From contig JAJDFZ010000003.1 in assembly GCA_030269625.1 (NCBI GenBank), positions 1-64,000 of the forward strand: 64,000 bases of DNA, read 5' to 3'. This stretch comes from Oxalobacter sp. OttesenSCG-928-P03 (GTDB lineage: Bacteria; Pseudomonadota; Gammaproteobacteria; Burkholderiales; Burkholderiaceae_D). Made by a program: the position numbers and the translations under genes. Positions 20,096 to 29,043 of this stretch are shown here, one piece after another. The notes under the pieces are model-generated. The model searched no databases. It was not told the DNA's origin and was given only the letters and a program-made list of their open reading frames with translations. Numbering within the stretch: position 1 is the stretch's first letter; the number at the start of each line of letters is the position of its first letter.

Positions 20096-20701
20096 TCAGG
20101 TATTCCTGCGCTTTTCCGTACCGGGTCGCCAGGTCCTGCTGATATCCTCATTGGTTTCGATTCGTGGTCCGCCAATCAGGTCAATGCAATAAGGAATGGC
20201 CGTAAAGATGCCTTCAACCCGCAGTGTGCCGTCAGGGGCCCTCACACCTTCCAGGGTTTGCTGAATGGCCTCAGGCCTGCCGGGCAGGTTCAGGATCAGT
20301 GCCGCATGATCCGTATCTTCGCGAATGACGGCCACCTGCCTTGATAATACCGCAGTTGGCACGAAATGCAGACTGATCTGGCGCATTTGTTCGGCAAAAC
20401 CGGGCATTTCCTTTGTGCCGATTGCCAGCGTGGCTTCCGGCGTGACGTCACGGCGCCCCGGTCCGGTGCCGCCCGTGGTGAAAATCAGTGAGCAGCGGTT
20501 TTCCTCGATCAGTTCAAGCAGTGTTTTTTCAATCTGTTCCTTTTCGTCGGGAATCAGGCGGGTTTCAAACCAGCAGGGAGTGGTGATGGCCGCAGAAAGC
20601 CATGTTTGCAGGGCGGGGATACCCTTGTCGACATACGTGCCGTCATAGGCGCGATCGGAGATGGAAACCAGGCCGATCATAATGGTGCCGGAATTACTCA
20701 T
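20096..20701 (-). CDS. mogA: Molybdopterin adenylyltransferase
   Basis: Activates molybdopterin with AMP before molybdenum insertion. 201 residues. The MoaB/Mog fold is shown by GLVSISDRAYDG near the N-terminus, the substrate-binding TTGGTGPGRRDVTPEA and the C-terminal NLPGRPEAIQQTLEGV. ATG 20701 lies inside the last codons of darP and has GGAGG about nine bases upstream. An ATG at 20707 is too close to that site, and longer in-frame versions are not family-like. The overlap implies translational coupling with darP. Confidence 0.93.
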   Translation of the reverse strand: MSNSGTIMIGLVSISDRAYDGTYVDKGIPALQTWLSAAITTPCWFETRLIPDEKEQIEKTLLELIEENRCSLIFTTGGTGPGRRDVTPEATLAIGTKEMPGFAEQMRQISLHFVPTAVLSRQVAVIREDTDHAALILNLPGRPEAIQQTLEGVRAPDGTLRVEGIFTAIPYCIDLIGGPRIETNEDISRTWRPGTEKRRNT

Positions 20702-21278
20702 CTTCATCTTCCTCCGTTGGTTCAGGCTGTGCGGATGGTTCGGTATGCAGCTGTTTGAGAATCTGGAAAATTTCCCGGTAAGCTTTGGGCGGTTTGCCTT
20801 CAGCCTGCTCTTTTCTTGCATTGCGTATCAGGTTGCGCAGATGCTGTGCATCAGTTTGCGGATGCTCGGACAAAAGCGCAGTCAGGGCGCTATCCTCTGC
20901 CAAAAGCCGGTCACGCTGGCGTTCCAGTGCGTGCATGGCGGCGGTTTCCGCTTTGGACTGTCCGCGCCAGCTTTCGACGGCCTTGTTTATCAGGGCAACA
21001 TCCGCGTCATCCAGCCCGCGCATGATTTTTCCGATAAACTGGAGTTGCCGTCTCCTGCCTTCATGACTTTTTATTTTGCGGCATTCTTCAATCGCCGTTT
21101 TGAGGTTTTCGGGAAGGTCAATGCGTTTGACACGGTCAGCAGGTGCGTCGACCAGCTGCTGCCCCAGTTTTTGCAGCGCCGTCATGTCGCGCTTGCGCTG
21201 GGATTTGGAGGGCTTTTCATATTCCTGCTCGAATTCGGCGGATTGAAAGCCGGTGGAACCTCGGTTTGAGTTGGGCAT
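20694..21278 (-). CDS. darP: Ribosome biogenesis factor DarP (YjgA)
   Basis: A 194-residue, highly charged protein of the YjgA/DarP family, which in E. coli associates with late 50S assembly intermediates. Recognisable stretches are KSQRKRDMTALQKLGQQLV near the N-terminus and RRQLQFIGKIMRGLD in the middle, with a run of Glu and Asp at the C-terminus. ATG 21278 matches the family start; upstream in-frame codons overlap the divergent pmbA gene. Its stop codon overlaps the mogA start region. Confidence 0.92.
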   Translation of the reverse strand: MPNSNRGSTGFQSAEFEQEYEKPSKSQRKRDMTALQKLGQQLVDAPADRVKRIDLPENLKTAIEECRKIKSHEGRRRQLQFIGKIMRGLDDADVALINKAVESWRGQSKAETAAMHALERQRDRLLAEDSALTALLSEHPQTDAQHLRNLIRNARKEQAEGKPPKAYREIFQILKQLHTEPSAQPEPTEEDEDE

Positions 21279-21345
21279 AAGGCGTTCTGCGAAAGCGCAC
21301 AAAATCATTTTGAATTGGCTGTTATCATAACAGCCTTGACCTGCC

Positions 21346-22716
21346 ATGAAAAAGAGAATGATCATGAATGATGCCGTTTTCGTCCATACACAGGACCAGT
21401 TAAAGCAGATTGCCGCTGATGTGCTGCGCTATGCAAAGGAAAAAGGGGCCACGGCTGCTGCCGTAGGAGCCAGTGATGGCAATGGCCTGACCGTGAGCGT
21501 GCGAAAAGGCAATGTTGAAACCATTGAGCGAAACCAGGACAAGGCTGTGGGGGTAACGGTTTATATCGGGCAGCGCCGGGGTAATGCCACTTCTTCGGAT
21601 TTTTCTGAAAGCTCGCTTAGGGCAACGGTGGAGGCAGCCTATAACATCGCGTCATTTACGGCAGAAGATGAAAGTGCCGGTCTGCCGGATGAGGATATGA
21701 TCGAGCGCAACCCTCTTGATCTGAAACTGTATTATCCCTGGCGGGTTACCGCAGATGAGGCCGTGGAAATTGCCGGGCGCTGTGAAGCGGCTGCATTTGC
21801 CGTGGACAAGCGGGTGAAAAACAGTGAGGGTGCAACCGTAACGGTTCAGCATTCTCATTTCATCACAGCTGATTCGCAGGGTTTTCTAGGGGGGTATCCC
21901 TACACGCGGCATGCGATTTCCGTGGCGCCGATTGCCGGGAAAGGGACCGGGATGCAACGCGATTACTGGTATACCGCCTCACGCAATCCGGACAGGCTGG
22001 AGTCGCCGGAATCGGTTGGCAAATACGCCGCCGAGCGGGCACTGGCCCGGCTTAATGCCCGCCAGATCGAAACACAGCGTTGCCCTGTCCTTTTTGAAGC
22101 GCCGCTGGCAATTGGCCTGGTGAGTGCTTTTATCAATGCTATTTCAGGCGGCGCGCTTTATCGTAAATCCAGCTTCCTGGTGGATTCGCTGGGCAAAAAA
22201 GTCTTTCCTGACCATATCAGCCTGCTTGAGGACCCGCACATTATCGGTGCGACAGGGTCTGCGCCTTTTGATGATGAGGGGGTTAAAACGACACGCCGTG
22301 ATGTTGTGAAAGAGGGCGTGGTGCAGGGCTATTTTCTGTCCTCTTATTCTGCGCGCCGTCTCGGAATGAAAACAACAGGGAATGCCGGTGGCGCGCATAA
22401 TCTCTTTTTTACTTCCGCGCAGACGGAAAAAACGGATGACTTTGCCGCCATGCTGAAAAAACTCGACAGGGGGCTGGTGGTGACTGACCTGATGGGGCAG
22501 GGTGTGAATTATGTGACCGGGGATTATTCCCGTGGCGCATCCGGATTCTGGGTCGAAAATGGCGTAATCCAGTATCCCGTGCAGGAAATCACCATTGCCG
22601 GCAATCTGAAGGACATGTTTGCCCGGATTGTTGCGGTGGGCGCCGATGTGCTGAATCGGGGCGGCAGGGAGTCCGGCTCAATTCTCATCGAGAATATGAC
22701 AATTGCGGGGAACTAG
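21346..22716 (+). CDS. pmbA: Metalloprotease PmbA (TldE)
   Basis: Partner subunit of the TldD/TldE protease, which matures ribosomally made peptides and degrades the CcdA antitoxin in E. coli. 456 residues, a normal length. Family features include the N-terminal YAKEKGATAAAVGASDGNGLTVSVRKG, the central YTRHAISVAPIAGKGTGMQRDYWYT and the C-terminal NYVTGDYSRGASGFWVENG. TldE itself lacks the zinc-binding HExxxH found in TldD. Starts at 21346, 21358 and 21364 are all possible. It is divergent from darP, as commonly found. Confidence 0.94.
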   Translation: MKKRMIMNDAVFVHTQDQLKQIAADVLRYAKEKGATAAAVGASDGNGLTVSVRKGNVETIERNQDKAVGVTVYIGQRRGNATSSDFSESSLRATVEAAYNIASFTAEDESAGLPDEDMIERNPLDLKLYYPWRVTADEAVEIAGRCEAAAFAVDKRVKNSEGATVTVQHSHFITADSQGFLGGYPYTRHAISVAPIAGKGTGMQRDYWYTASRNPDRLESPESVGKYAAERALARLNARQIETQRCPVLFEAPLAIGLVSAFINAISGGALYRKSSFLVDSLGKKVFPDHISLLEDPHIIGATGSAPFDDEGVKTTRRDVVKEGVVQGYFLSSYSARRLGMKTTGNAGGAHNLFFTSAQTEKTDDFAAMLKKLDRGLVVTDLMGQGVNYVTGDYSRGASGFWVENGVIQYPVQEITIAGNLKDMFARIVAVGADVLNRGGRESGSILIENMTIAGN

Positions 22717-22736
22717 GCCTGCCGCCGGGTTGACTG

Positions 22737-22756
22737 AAAGACAGGGCCTGTCTTTT
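22737..22756. terminator. Hairpin between convergent pmbA and the XAC2610-like gene
   Basis: AAAGACA and TGTCTTT flank a GGGCC loop; the stem is followed by another T on the + strand and by a short U-rich end on the minus strand. It sits at the junction of two convergent genes, overlapping the last base of the minus-strand gene, so it may act in both directions. Confidence 0.6.
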
Positions 22757-23475
22757 CAGGATGCGTTATCCGTCTTTTTTTCAGGGCTTTCTTCAGGATA
22801 GTATTCGGCTGTCGGCACTTTTTTTGTTTCAATGACCCATTTCCCTTTCACGAGGGTGCGGCTTGTTACTTCGACATAGTCGCCCGAAGCCGTTATGCCT
22901 TCTTCAAATTCATGAACCTTGAGCAGGCCCTTGCGTGGTACGACTTCATATTCGGTTCTCAGATGCCAGCAGCAGCCGGATTTGCTGAAAGTAATCAGGC
23001 GTTTCCTTTCATGATCAACATGAAACATGCCCAGATTGTCGAAGGCCAGTGCCGTCAGTTCTTTTGAGGGCATGAATTTTTCACGCGTGATGTTGTAGAC
23101 GTAGACATCATAGGAAGGGCCTCCATAGCCGGACTGGTTGCCGTTCCGGATGGCAAGGTCTTCATGACCGTCAAAATTGAAATCGTCGAAAATCAGTACG
23201 CTTTGTTCGCCATAGAGCTCGACGACATTGACCGAGGGCTGGCCATTCTGTTCCGGAAAGAAAAAGAGATCATCAGAGTGGAACGTCTGGAAGCGTTTTC
23301 CGGTTTTTTTGCTGAAGAGCCTGACTTCCCCGGGGCCGCTGCATTCGTCTTTGCCGCATTTGACGGTCATCTCGGCGTCATAGTGTTTGGAGGCGTCACT
23401 GATCCGGAAGGTGGTCTGCGCCAGAACGGTATTGACACAGCAGAGGAAAAAAAGCATACAGGTCAGGCGTTTCAT
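22756..23475 (-). CDS. Exported XAC2610-like protein with a DxNxDGxxD calcium-type loop
   Basis: A 239-residue protein with a signal peptide (about 1-19, ending NTVLA). The centre has DFNFDGHEDLAIRNGNQSGYGGPSYDVYVYN, shown here by its ends DFNFDG and YDVYVYN, as in XAC2610 and FG-GAP-like proteins where acidic residues bind calcium. It is likely periplasmic or secreted; its function is unknown. ATG 23475 or 23478 both follow AAGGAG. It starts 11 bases after pabC and ends a long co-directional run, but folate synthesis gives no obvious reason for it. Confidence 0.75.
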   Translation of the reverse strand: MKRLTCMLFFLCCVNTVLAQTTFRISDASKHYDAEMTVKCGKDECSGPGEVRLFSKKTGKRFQTFHSDDLFFFPEQNGQPSVNVVELYGEQSVLIFDDFNFDGHEDLAIRNGNQSGYGGPSYDVYVYNITREKFMPSKELTALAFDNLGMFHVDHERKRLITFSKSGCCWHLRTEYEVVPRKGLLKVHEFEEGITASGDYVEVTSRTLVKGKWVIETKKVPTAEYYPEESPEKKTDNAS

Positions 23476-23486
23476 CATTATCTCCT

Positions 23487-24290
23487 TCAATTGGAAAAAG
23501 GGGCGTGGATCGGGCGGAGAAAGCGGGAATGGAGTGTTTCCTGCCATTCATCGCGATCAGTATGAACGGGTGAATGCCATGGCGCAAGCGGCCAGTCAGC
23601 AGCCGACCGGATGCCGTGAAGGGCGTTGACGACCCATGTCCTGCAGCCATTGAGCTCATGGTAACGCTTAAAGCGGAAAGCAACCGGAATACCGCGGTCT
23701 GCTGCGATCTGCCGGACAAGTTTTGCCGTGACAGAAGGCAGGATGCGTCTGGAAAGCGGTGTCTGGCAGAGTGTTTCCCCTTCCCACCACATGATGGTGC
23801 TGAAAAGCCCCTCAAGCAGGTACTGTGAAGGGGTGCACAGGATACCTTCATCAGCCCCCATGTCTGCCGCAGTATTTCGCCGGGCGGTCAGCCAGGTGAT
23901 ATCGGGTCCCTTGTGTCTTGGCCGCGCTCTTTTGTCCGGTGTGCCGCAAAGAATCAGGCGGGCCTCGTTTCGCCGGGCGGGTGCCGGACGGAGACGAATC
24001 TGGAGGGCGGGCTGTTTTTTTGAAAAGAGAAGTTCCACGCGGGGAAACCACTGCCCCGTTGCCGGGATTGCCTGCATGGCGAGTTGCCAGAAACGGTCAA
24101 GTTCCCGGGCGGGTATGCCGGCAAGTATTTTACTGCTTTCGATAAAGCGGTTCCTGTGCAGTTCAGGGGCGCGCGCCAGGCCGTTATCGACGAAAAAGGA
24201 ATCCGCAACAAGCAGCTTTTCCGGCATATCTTCGACAGGGCGCAACTGTCCTTCAGGATGGTAACGATAAACGGTTTGTGGCTTGTCCAT
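23487..24290 (-). CDS. pabC: Class IV aminotransferase, probable aminodeoxychorismate lyase
   Basis: PLP enzyme of 267 residues, expected to split 4-amino-4-deoxychorismate into p-aminobenzoate and pyruvate for folate. The cofactor-fold segment GADEGILCTPSQYLLEG is followed by a FSTIMWWEGE strand and TPLSRRILPSVTAK. A lysine in RHKGPD lies at the spacing expected for the PLP lysine of PabC. Its start is 14 bases after the pabAB stop, which strongly supports the role. Sequence around the lysine (usually HKT..R) is divergent, so the assignment rests partly on context. Confidence 0.8.
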   Translation of the reverse strand: MDKPQTVYRYHPEGQLRPVEDMPEKLLVADSFFVDNGLARAPELHRNRFIESSKILAGIPARELDRFWQLAMQAIPATGQWFPRVELLFSKKQPALQIRLRPAPARRNEARLILCGTPDKRARPRHKGPDITWLTARRNTAADMGADEGILCTPSQYLLEGLFSTIMWWEGETLCQTPLSRRILPSVTAKLVRQIAADRGIPVAFRFKRYHELNGCRTWVVNALHGIRSAADWPLAPWHSPVHTDRDEWQETLHSRFLRPIHAPFSN

Positions 24291-24304
24291 GATTTTCCTG
24301 CCAG

Positions 24305-26419
24305 TCAGTCGGAGAAGGGAAAGTCCGTGTCGAAAAGTGAGAGAAAAGCCTGTGCCTTGACACGGGTTTCCTCAAATTCTTCTTTAGCATCTGAAAGTGC
24401 GGTGATGGCGCCACCGACACCAAATGACAGGTGTGTTCCGGCGACAACCAGGGTTCTTATGATAATACTCAGGTCAACGGCGCCGCAAAGGGAAAAATAA
24501 CCCAGCACGCCGGAGTAAATCCCCCTGGGACCGTTTTCAAGGCAGTCAATGATCTGCAGGGTTCGCCGTTTGGGCGCGCCCGTCATGGATCCTCCGGGAA
24601 AGGCCGCGCGAACGCACTGGCTGGCGGAAATCCCGTCCTGTATCCGCGCTCTCACCGTGCTGACCATCTGATGAACGGTCTGGTAGGATTCAATGTCAAA
24701 AAGCCGGGGGACGCTGACCGAGCCGGGTTGTGCGATACGGCCAAGGTCATTGCGGACCAGGTCGACAATCATCAGGTTTTCTGCGCGCTCTTTTTCACTT
24801 TCCGACAGTTCCTCTTTCAGTTGCCGGTCCAGCGCGGCATCTGCCGAGCGGGGGCGTGTGCCTTTTATTGGCTTGGATTCAATGATACGGTCACGCGAGA
24901 TGCGGAGAAAACGCTCAGGGGAGCAGCTCAGGACGGCAATATCATCCAGTTGCAGATAGGCGCCGTAAGGTGCCGGATTGGTTTGCCGCAGCATGCGCCA
25001 GATTGTCCAGGGATCGGCAGAGATGTCGGCATAAGCCATGTTGGTCAGGCAGATTTCATAGCTTTCGCCCTGTATCAGCGCTTCCTTGCACGCGGTAATG
25101 AGGTTGAGATAGGCGGTCTTGCCGTGGCGCAGTTTCAGAGGGCTTTCAAGGGCCAGCCTGTCCGGTAATGGCGCCAGAACAGGCCATTGGTCTTTGGGCT
25201 CACGGAGTTTTTCGGCTGTTTTTTCCAGCCACGTGCGGGCGGCGTCCTGGCATGACGACGAGGATAATGCCAAAAGCCAGATGTCGTTTTTTTCATGGTC
25301 GATGACCAGGGCGCGGTCACAGAAAACCAGGCAGGCATCCGGCGTGGACGAAGGCGGTCCTGTTACGGTTTCTGAGAGCGCCTTCATTTCATAGCCGATA
25401 TAGCCAATCCAGCCCAGGGCAAATTCGAACGGGGTGTCGGGTAGATCAATATGATGCTGATCCAGGTCTTTTTCCAGCCAGTCAAAAAAATCATCATGGA
25501 TATGCCTGGTTTTTCCCTGTACGGTGACAGAGACAAGCTGTTTTTGGACATCCGCTTTGGCGGTTCGCCCGAGAGGACCGCTCGCATCACACATCATGGA
25601 AAAACGGCCGGAACCGTATTCCTGGCGGCTGCTGTCCAGCCAGATGGCGTACGGGTTTTTCCGGAAAAACAGGTCAAACAGGGTTTCGGCTGGCATGGTA
25701 CACGCGAGTTGCCGGTGTAATACGGTGTAATGGTTTGTTTGCTCTTTTTCTCCCTGTTTTTTCAGCATGTAAGGGTAAGCCGAAAGGACGTTATCCAAAA
25801 GCGGGAGCGAAGGCGGTATCCGGTTCTCCTGCCGCCATTTTCGTGTGATTGCCAGGAAATTGGCGAAGAGGGTTTCGCCATGTTCTGTACAGATGGATTC
25901 AGGATGGAACTGTACGCCGAACTGTGGTTTTGTACGATGCCGGGCTGCCATGATGAGACCGTCTTCCGACCAGGCGATGGCCTCCATTTCTTCAGGCAGG
26001 TCATAGGCGGCAAGAGAATGATAGCGGACGGCCGAAAAAGGGGAGGGAATGTCTTCAAATAGCCGGGAAGAGCCATGCGTGATGGCGGATAGGCGTCCAT
26101 GACGCGGTTCGGGGGCGAGATCAATGCGCGCACCATATTGTGCGCAGATTCCCTGATGCCCCAGGCAGATACCCAGTATGGGGATATCGGCTGTCCGGAT
26201 GATGTTGCTGCATATGCCAAAATCAGCCTGTCTTTGTGGTCTGCCGGGGCCCGGAGAAATGACGACGTTGTCAAAATACCGCAGATGTGCCTCTTGCCAT
26301 GCCGTTTCGTCATTGCGTATCACGACAGGTGGCATGCCATTGACGCGGGTGATGAGGTGGTACAGGTTGTGGGTGAAGGAGTCGTAATTATCAATAAGCA
26401 GGGTTCTTGCCGATGTCAC
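24305..26419 (-). CDS. pabAB: Fused aminodeoxychorismate synthase, glutaminase and synthase halves
   Basis: Makes 4-amino-4-deoxychorismate from chorismate and glutamine. 704 residues. The N-terminal class I glutamine amidotransferase (about 1-190) has the nucleophile in GICLGHQG and the His-Glu pair in QFHPES. The C-terminal component I domain (about 235-700) has ESKPIKGTRPR, where lysine marks PabB rather than anthranilate synthase, followed by LIVDLVRNDLGR-like and FPGGSMTGAPKRR signatures. In E. coli the two halves are separate proteins. pabC follows directly, and the methyltransferase gene lies 10 bases upstream. Confidence 0.95.
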   Translation of the reverse strand: MTSARTLLIDNYDSFTHNLYHLITRVNGMPPVVIRNDETAWQEAHLRYFDNVVISPGPGRPQRQADFGICSNIIRTADIPILGICLGHQGICAQYGARIDLAPEPRHGRLSAITHGSSRLFEDIPSPFSAVRYHSLAAYDLPEEMEAIAWSEDGLIMAARHRTKPQFGVQFHPESICTEHGETLFANFLAITRKWRQENRIPPSLPLLDNVLSAYPYMLKKQGEKEQTNHYTVLHRQLACTMPAETLFDLFFRKNPYAIWLDSSRQEYGSGRFSMMCDASGPLGRTAKADVQKQLVSVTVQGKTRHIHDDFFDWLEKDLDQHHIDLPDTPFEFALGWIGYIGYEMKALSETVTGPPSSTPDACLVFCDRALVIDHEKNDIWLLALSSSSCQDAARTWLEKTAEKLREPKDQWPVLAPLPDRLALESPLKLRHGKTAYLNLITACKEALIQGESYEICLTNMAYADISADPWTIWRMLRQTNPAPYGAYLQLDDIAVLSCSPERFLRISRDRIIESKPIKGTRPRSADAALDRQLKEELSESEKERAENLMIVDLVRNDLGRIAQPGSVSVPRLFDIESYQTVHQMVSTVRARIQDGISASQCVRAAFPGGSMTGAPKRRTLQIIDCLENGPRGIYSGVLGYFSLCGAVDLSIIIRTLVVAGTHLSFGVGGAITALSDAKEEFEETRVKAQAFLSLFDTDFPFSD

Positions 26420-26429
26420 GATTCACCTG

Positions 26430-27665
26430 TTATTTTTTTCCGGAATCCGCTTCGGTTGTGTTAATGCTGCCGGCAGGCTTGCGCCGGTTTGAGCCGGCTA
26501 TCATGTCAAAGCGAAAGAGGCGGCACTCGATTGCGCCATTGTAAAAAGGGGTTTTTCTCGATTCTTTAAGGCGCAGCATGCGGGGGACATCCAGGTCAGC
26601 CGTAAAGAGGTAGACCTGCCATCCGGCAAAACGCTGCTTGAGGGTGGTTCCCAGGGCGTTGTAGAAAAGCCCGGCCATTTCTTCTGCAGCCTGGGTGCGG
26701 TCACCGCGGACTCCAATGCGTTCGCCATAAGGCGGGTTGGTCAGGATGATGCCGGGTATATCGGTGGGCGGCTGGACTTCCTGTGCCTCGATCTGCTTGA
26801 GGGGGACATCGATAGGGATGCCTGCAGCGGCAATATTGTGGCGGGCCATGGAGATCATGTCACCGGAGATATCGCTGCCAAAAAGGGTGGGTTCGGCAGG
26901 CAGTGGCCGGGGTTTGCAGGCGGCCTTCATGGCTTCCCATTTTTCCGGGGCAAACCCTTTCAGATTCTCAAAGGCAAAGTGACGGTTCATGCCGGGCGGA
27001 ATACCTGCCAGTATCTGGGCGGCTTCTGCCAGGATGGTGCCGGAACCGCACATCGGATCGAACAGGATCATACCGGGTTTCCAGCCGGCCACGCGCAAAA
27101 GGCCTGCGGCCAGGTTTTCGCGCAGTGGCGCGTCGCCTGTACGGGTGCGCCAGCCGCGCTTGAAAAGCGATTCGCCGGAGGTATCAATATAGAGGGTGAC
27201 ATGGCTGGCATTCAGAAAGGCGGCGATGCGGACGTCCGGTGTTTTGGTGTCAATGGAGGGGCGCTTGCCGAAACGGTTGCGGTAATGGTCGACAACGGCA
27301 TCCTTGATTTTCAGTGTGGTAAAGCTGATGCTTTTCAGTGGCGATTTGATGGCGGTGACATCAATCCGGATGGTGCAGTCCACGTCGAACCAGTTTTCCC
27401 ATTTCTGGGCAAGGGCCAGGTTGTAGATATCATCCTCATGCCGGTAAGAGCCTTGCGCGATACGAAGCAGAACACGTGAAGCGATCCGGGCATGCAGGTT
27501 GATGAGCCAGCCATCTTCCATGCTGCCGGAGCAGTGCACACCGCCCGGAACCTGGGCATGGATTTGCAGTGAGGTGCTTTTTTCGGCGATTTCGCCCAGT
27601 TCTTCTGCAAGCGGGGCTTCCAGTCCGCGTGGACAGGTGCAGAAGTAGGAATAGTTGACTGACAT
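26430..27665 (-). CDS. THUMP-domain class I RNA methyltransferase (RlmL/RlmKL N-half type)
   Basis: A 411-residue SAM-dependent methyltransferase, probably acting on guanine of 23S rRNA. The N-terminal ferredoxin-like and THUMP part (about 1-165) starts YSYFCTCPRGLEAPLAEEL. The catalytic part has FDPMCGSGTILAEAA for SAM binding, GSDISGDM for the ribose site and NPPYGER for the target base. It equals the first half of E. coli RlmKL, without the second methyltransferase domain. ATG 27665 has AAAGGG six bases upstream. It lies between proA and pabAB on the same strand. Confidence 0.9.
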   Translation of the reverse strand: MSVNYSYFCTCPRGLEAPLAEELGEIAEKSTSLQIHAQVPGGVHCSGSMEDGWLINLHARIASRVLLRIAQGSYRHEDDIYNLALAQKWENWFDVDCTIRIDVTAIKSPLKSISFTTLKIKDAVVDHYRNRFGKRPSIDTKTPDVRIAAFLNASHVTLYIDTSGESLFKRGWRTRTGDAPLRENLAAGLLRVAGWKPGMILFDPMCGSGTILAEAAQILAGIPPGMNRHFAFENLKGFAPEKWEAMKAACKPRPLPAEPTLFGSDISGDMISMARHNIAAAGIPIDVPLKQIEAQEVQPPTDIPGIILTNPPYGERIGVRGDRTQAAEEMAGLFYNALGTTLKQRFAGWQVYLFTADLDVPRMLRLKESRKTPFYNGAIECRLFRFDMIAGSNRRKPAGSINTTEADSGKK

Positions 27666-27689
27666 GGTGAACCCTTTTTCCGTAAAGAC

Positions 27690-27710
27690 GGGATTCAACC
27701 GCTGAATCCC
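27690..27710 (-). terminator. Hairpin between proA and the methyltransferase gene
   Basis: GGGATTCA and TGAATCCC form a perfect eight-base-pair stem with a five-base loop. On the minus strand it is followed by GTCTTT, a poor U-tract, so it may partly reduce read-through or stabilise the upstream proA transcript. Confidence 0.5.
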
Positions 27711-27722
27711 GTGGTATTTGAC

Positions 27723-28988
27723 TTACTTCCTGATTTCGCCGTGCCCCAGCACGACATACTTTTGTGAGGTCAGGCCTTCAAGGCCGACAGGCCCGCGTGC
27801 GTGCAGCTTGTCATTCGATATCCCGATTTCAGCGCCCAGCCCGTATTCGAAACCATCGGCAAAACGGGTGGAGGCGTTGACCATGACCGAGGCGGAATCA
27901 ACTTCACGAAGAAAGCGTGTGGCATGGCTGTAATTTTCTGTGATGATCGAGTCGGTATGCCGGGATGACCAGGTGTTGATGTGATCGATGGCTTCATCCA
28001 GTCCCTCCACCACGCGGACAGCGAGAATCGGGGCAAGGTATTCGGTTTGCCAGTCTTCTTCTGTGGCGGCTTTCAGGTAGGGATAGCCTTTGAGAATTCC
28101 CATGGCCGTTTCGTCGCAGCGCAGCTCGACCTTTTCTGTTTCATAAAGTTTTGCCAGCTCGGGCAGAACCTGTGCTGCCATGTTGCGGGAGACAAGAAGC
28201 GTTTCCATGGTATTGCAGGTGCCGTACCGCTGGCATTTTGCATTGAAGGAAACAGTCAGTGCCTTGGCAATATCGGCCGTGTCGTCAATATAGACATGGC
28301 AGATGCCGTCCAGGTGCTTGATCATCGGAACACGGGAATCCCGCATCAGGCGTTCAATCAGGCCTTTGCCGCCACGCGGAACGATGACGTCAACATATTC
28401 CGGCATGGAAATCAGTTCTCCCACAGCAGCCCGGTCAGTGGTTTCGACAACCTGCACAGTCGTTTCAGGCAGGCCGGCGCTGGCAAGGCCTTCGCAAACC
28501 AGTGCTGCCAGCGCCTGGTTGCAATGGATCGCTTCGGATCCGCCACGCAAAATGGTGGCATTGCCGCTCTTGATGCAAAGCCCGGCAGCATCAACGGTTA
28601 CATTGGGGCGGGCTTCATAAATAATGCCGATGACACCCAGCGGTACGCGCATCTGGCCGACCTGGATGCCGCTTGGGCGGTATTTGAGGTTGGTGACTTC
28701 GCCAACAGGATCCGGCAGGGCCGCTATTTGCTCAAGTCCTTCTGCCATGGTGGCAATGCCGGCCGGTGTCAGTGTCAGGCGGTCAAGCAATGCTGCTTCC
28801 AGACCATTGACACGGGCAGCGGCAAGGTCTTTTTCATTGGCTGCCAGCAGAAGGGAGGCATCACGCCGGATGGCGGAAGCAATGGCGGCAAGCGCCTGGT
28901 TTTTGACAGCCGTATCGGCTTTTGCCATGACACGGGATGCCTGGCGTGCCTGCCTGCCGATTCGGCTCATGTATTCCCGGATATCCAT
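27723..28988 (-). CDS. proA: Gamma-glutamyl phosphate reductase
   Basis: Reduces gamma-glutamyl phosphate to the semialdehyde with NADPH in proline synthesis. 421 residues, the expected size. ALDH-fold features are visible: [17 protein letters not shown], the cofactor region [16 protein letters not shown], and the catalytic cysteine region [16 protein letters not shown]. The C-terminal [26 protein letters not shown] is diagnostic. The kinase gene proB is not adjacent. holA lies 55 bases upstream on the same strand. Confidence 0.97.
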   Translation of the reverse strand: MDIREYMSRIGRQARQASRVMAKADTAVKNQALAAIASAIRRDASLLLAANEKDLAAARVNGLEAALLDRLTLTPAGIATMAEGLEQIAALPDPVGEVTNLKYRPSGIQVGQMRVPLGVIGIIYEARPNVTVDAAGLCIKSGNATILRGGSEAIHCNQALAALVCEGLASAGLPETTVQVVETTDRAAVGELISMPEYVDVIVPRGGKGLIERLMRDSRVPMIKHLDGICHVYIDDTADIAKALTVSFNAKCQRYGTCNTMETLLVSRNMAAQVLPELAKLYETEKVELRCDETAMGILKGYPYLKAATEEDWQTEYLAPILAVRVVEGLDEAIDHINTWSSRHTDSIITENYSHATRFLREVDSASVMVNASTRFADGFEYGLGAEIGISNDKLHARGPVGLEGLTSQKYVVLGHGEIRK

Positions 28989-29043
28989 AATTCAAGTCAG
29001 GCGGTTGCCTGTGATAAGCAATAAAAACAAGATTGTACGCGTT

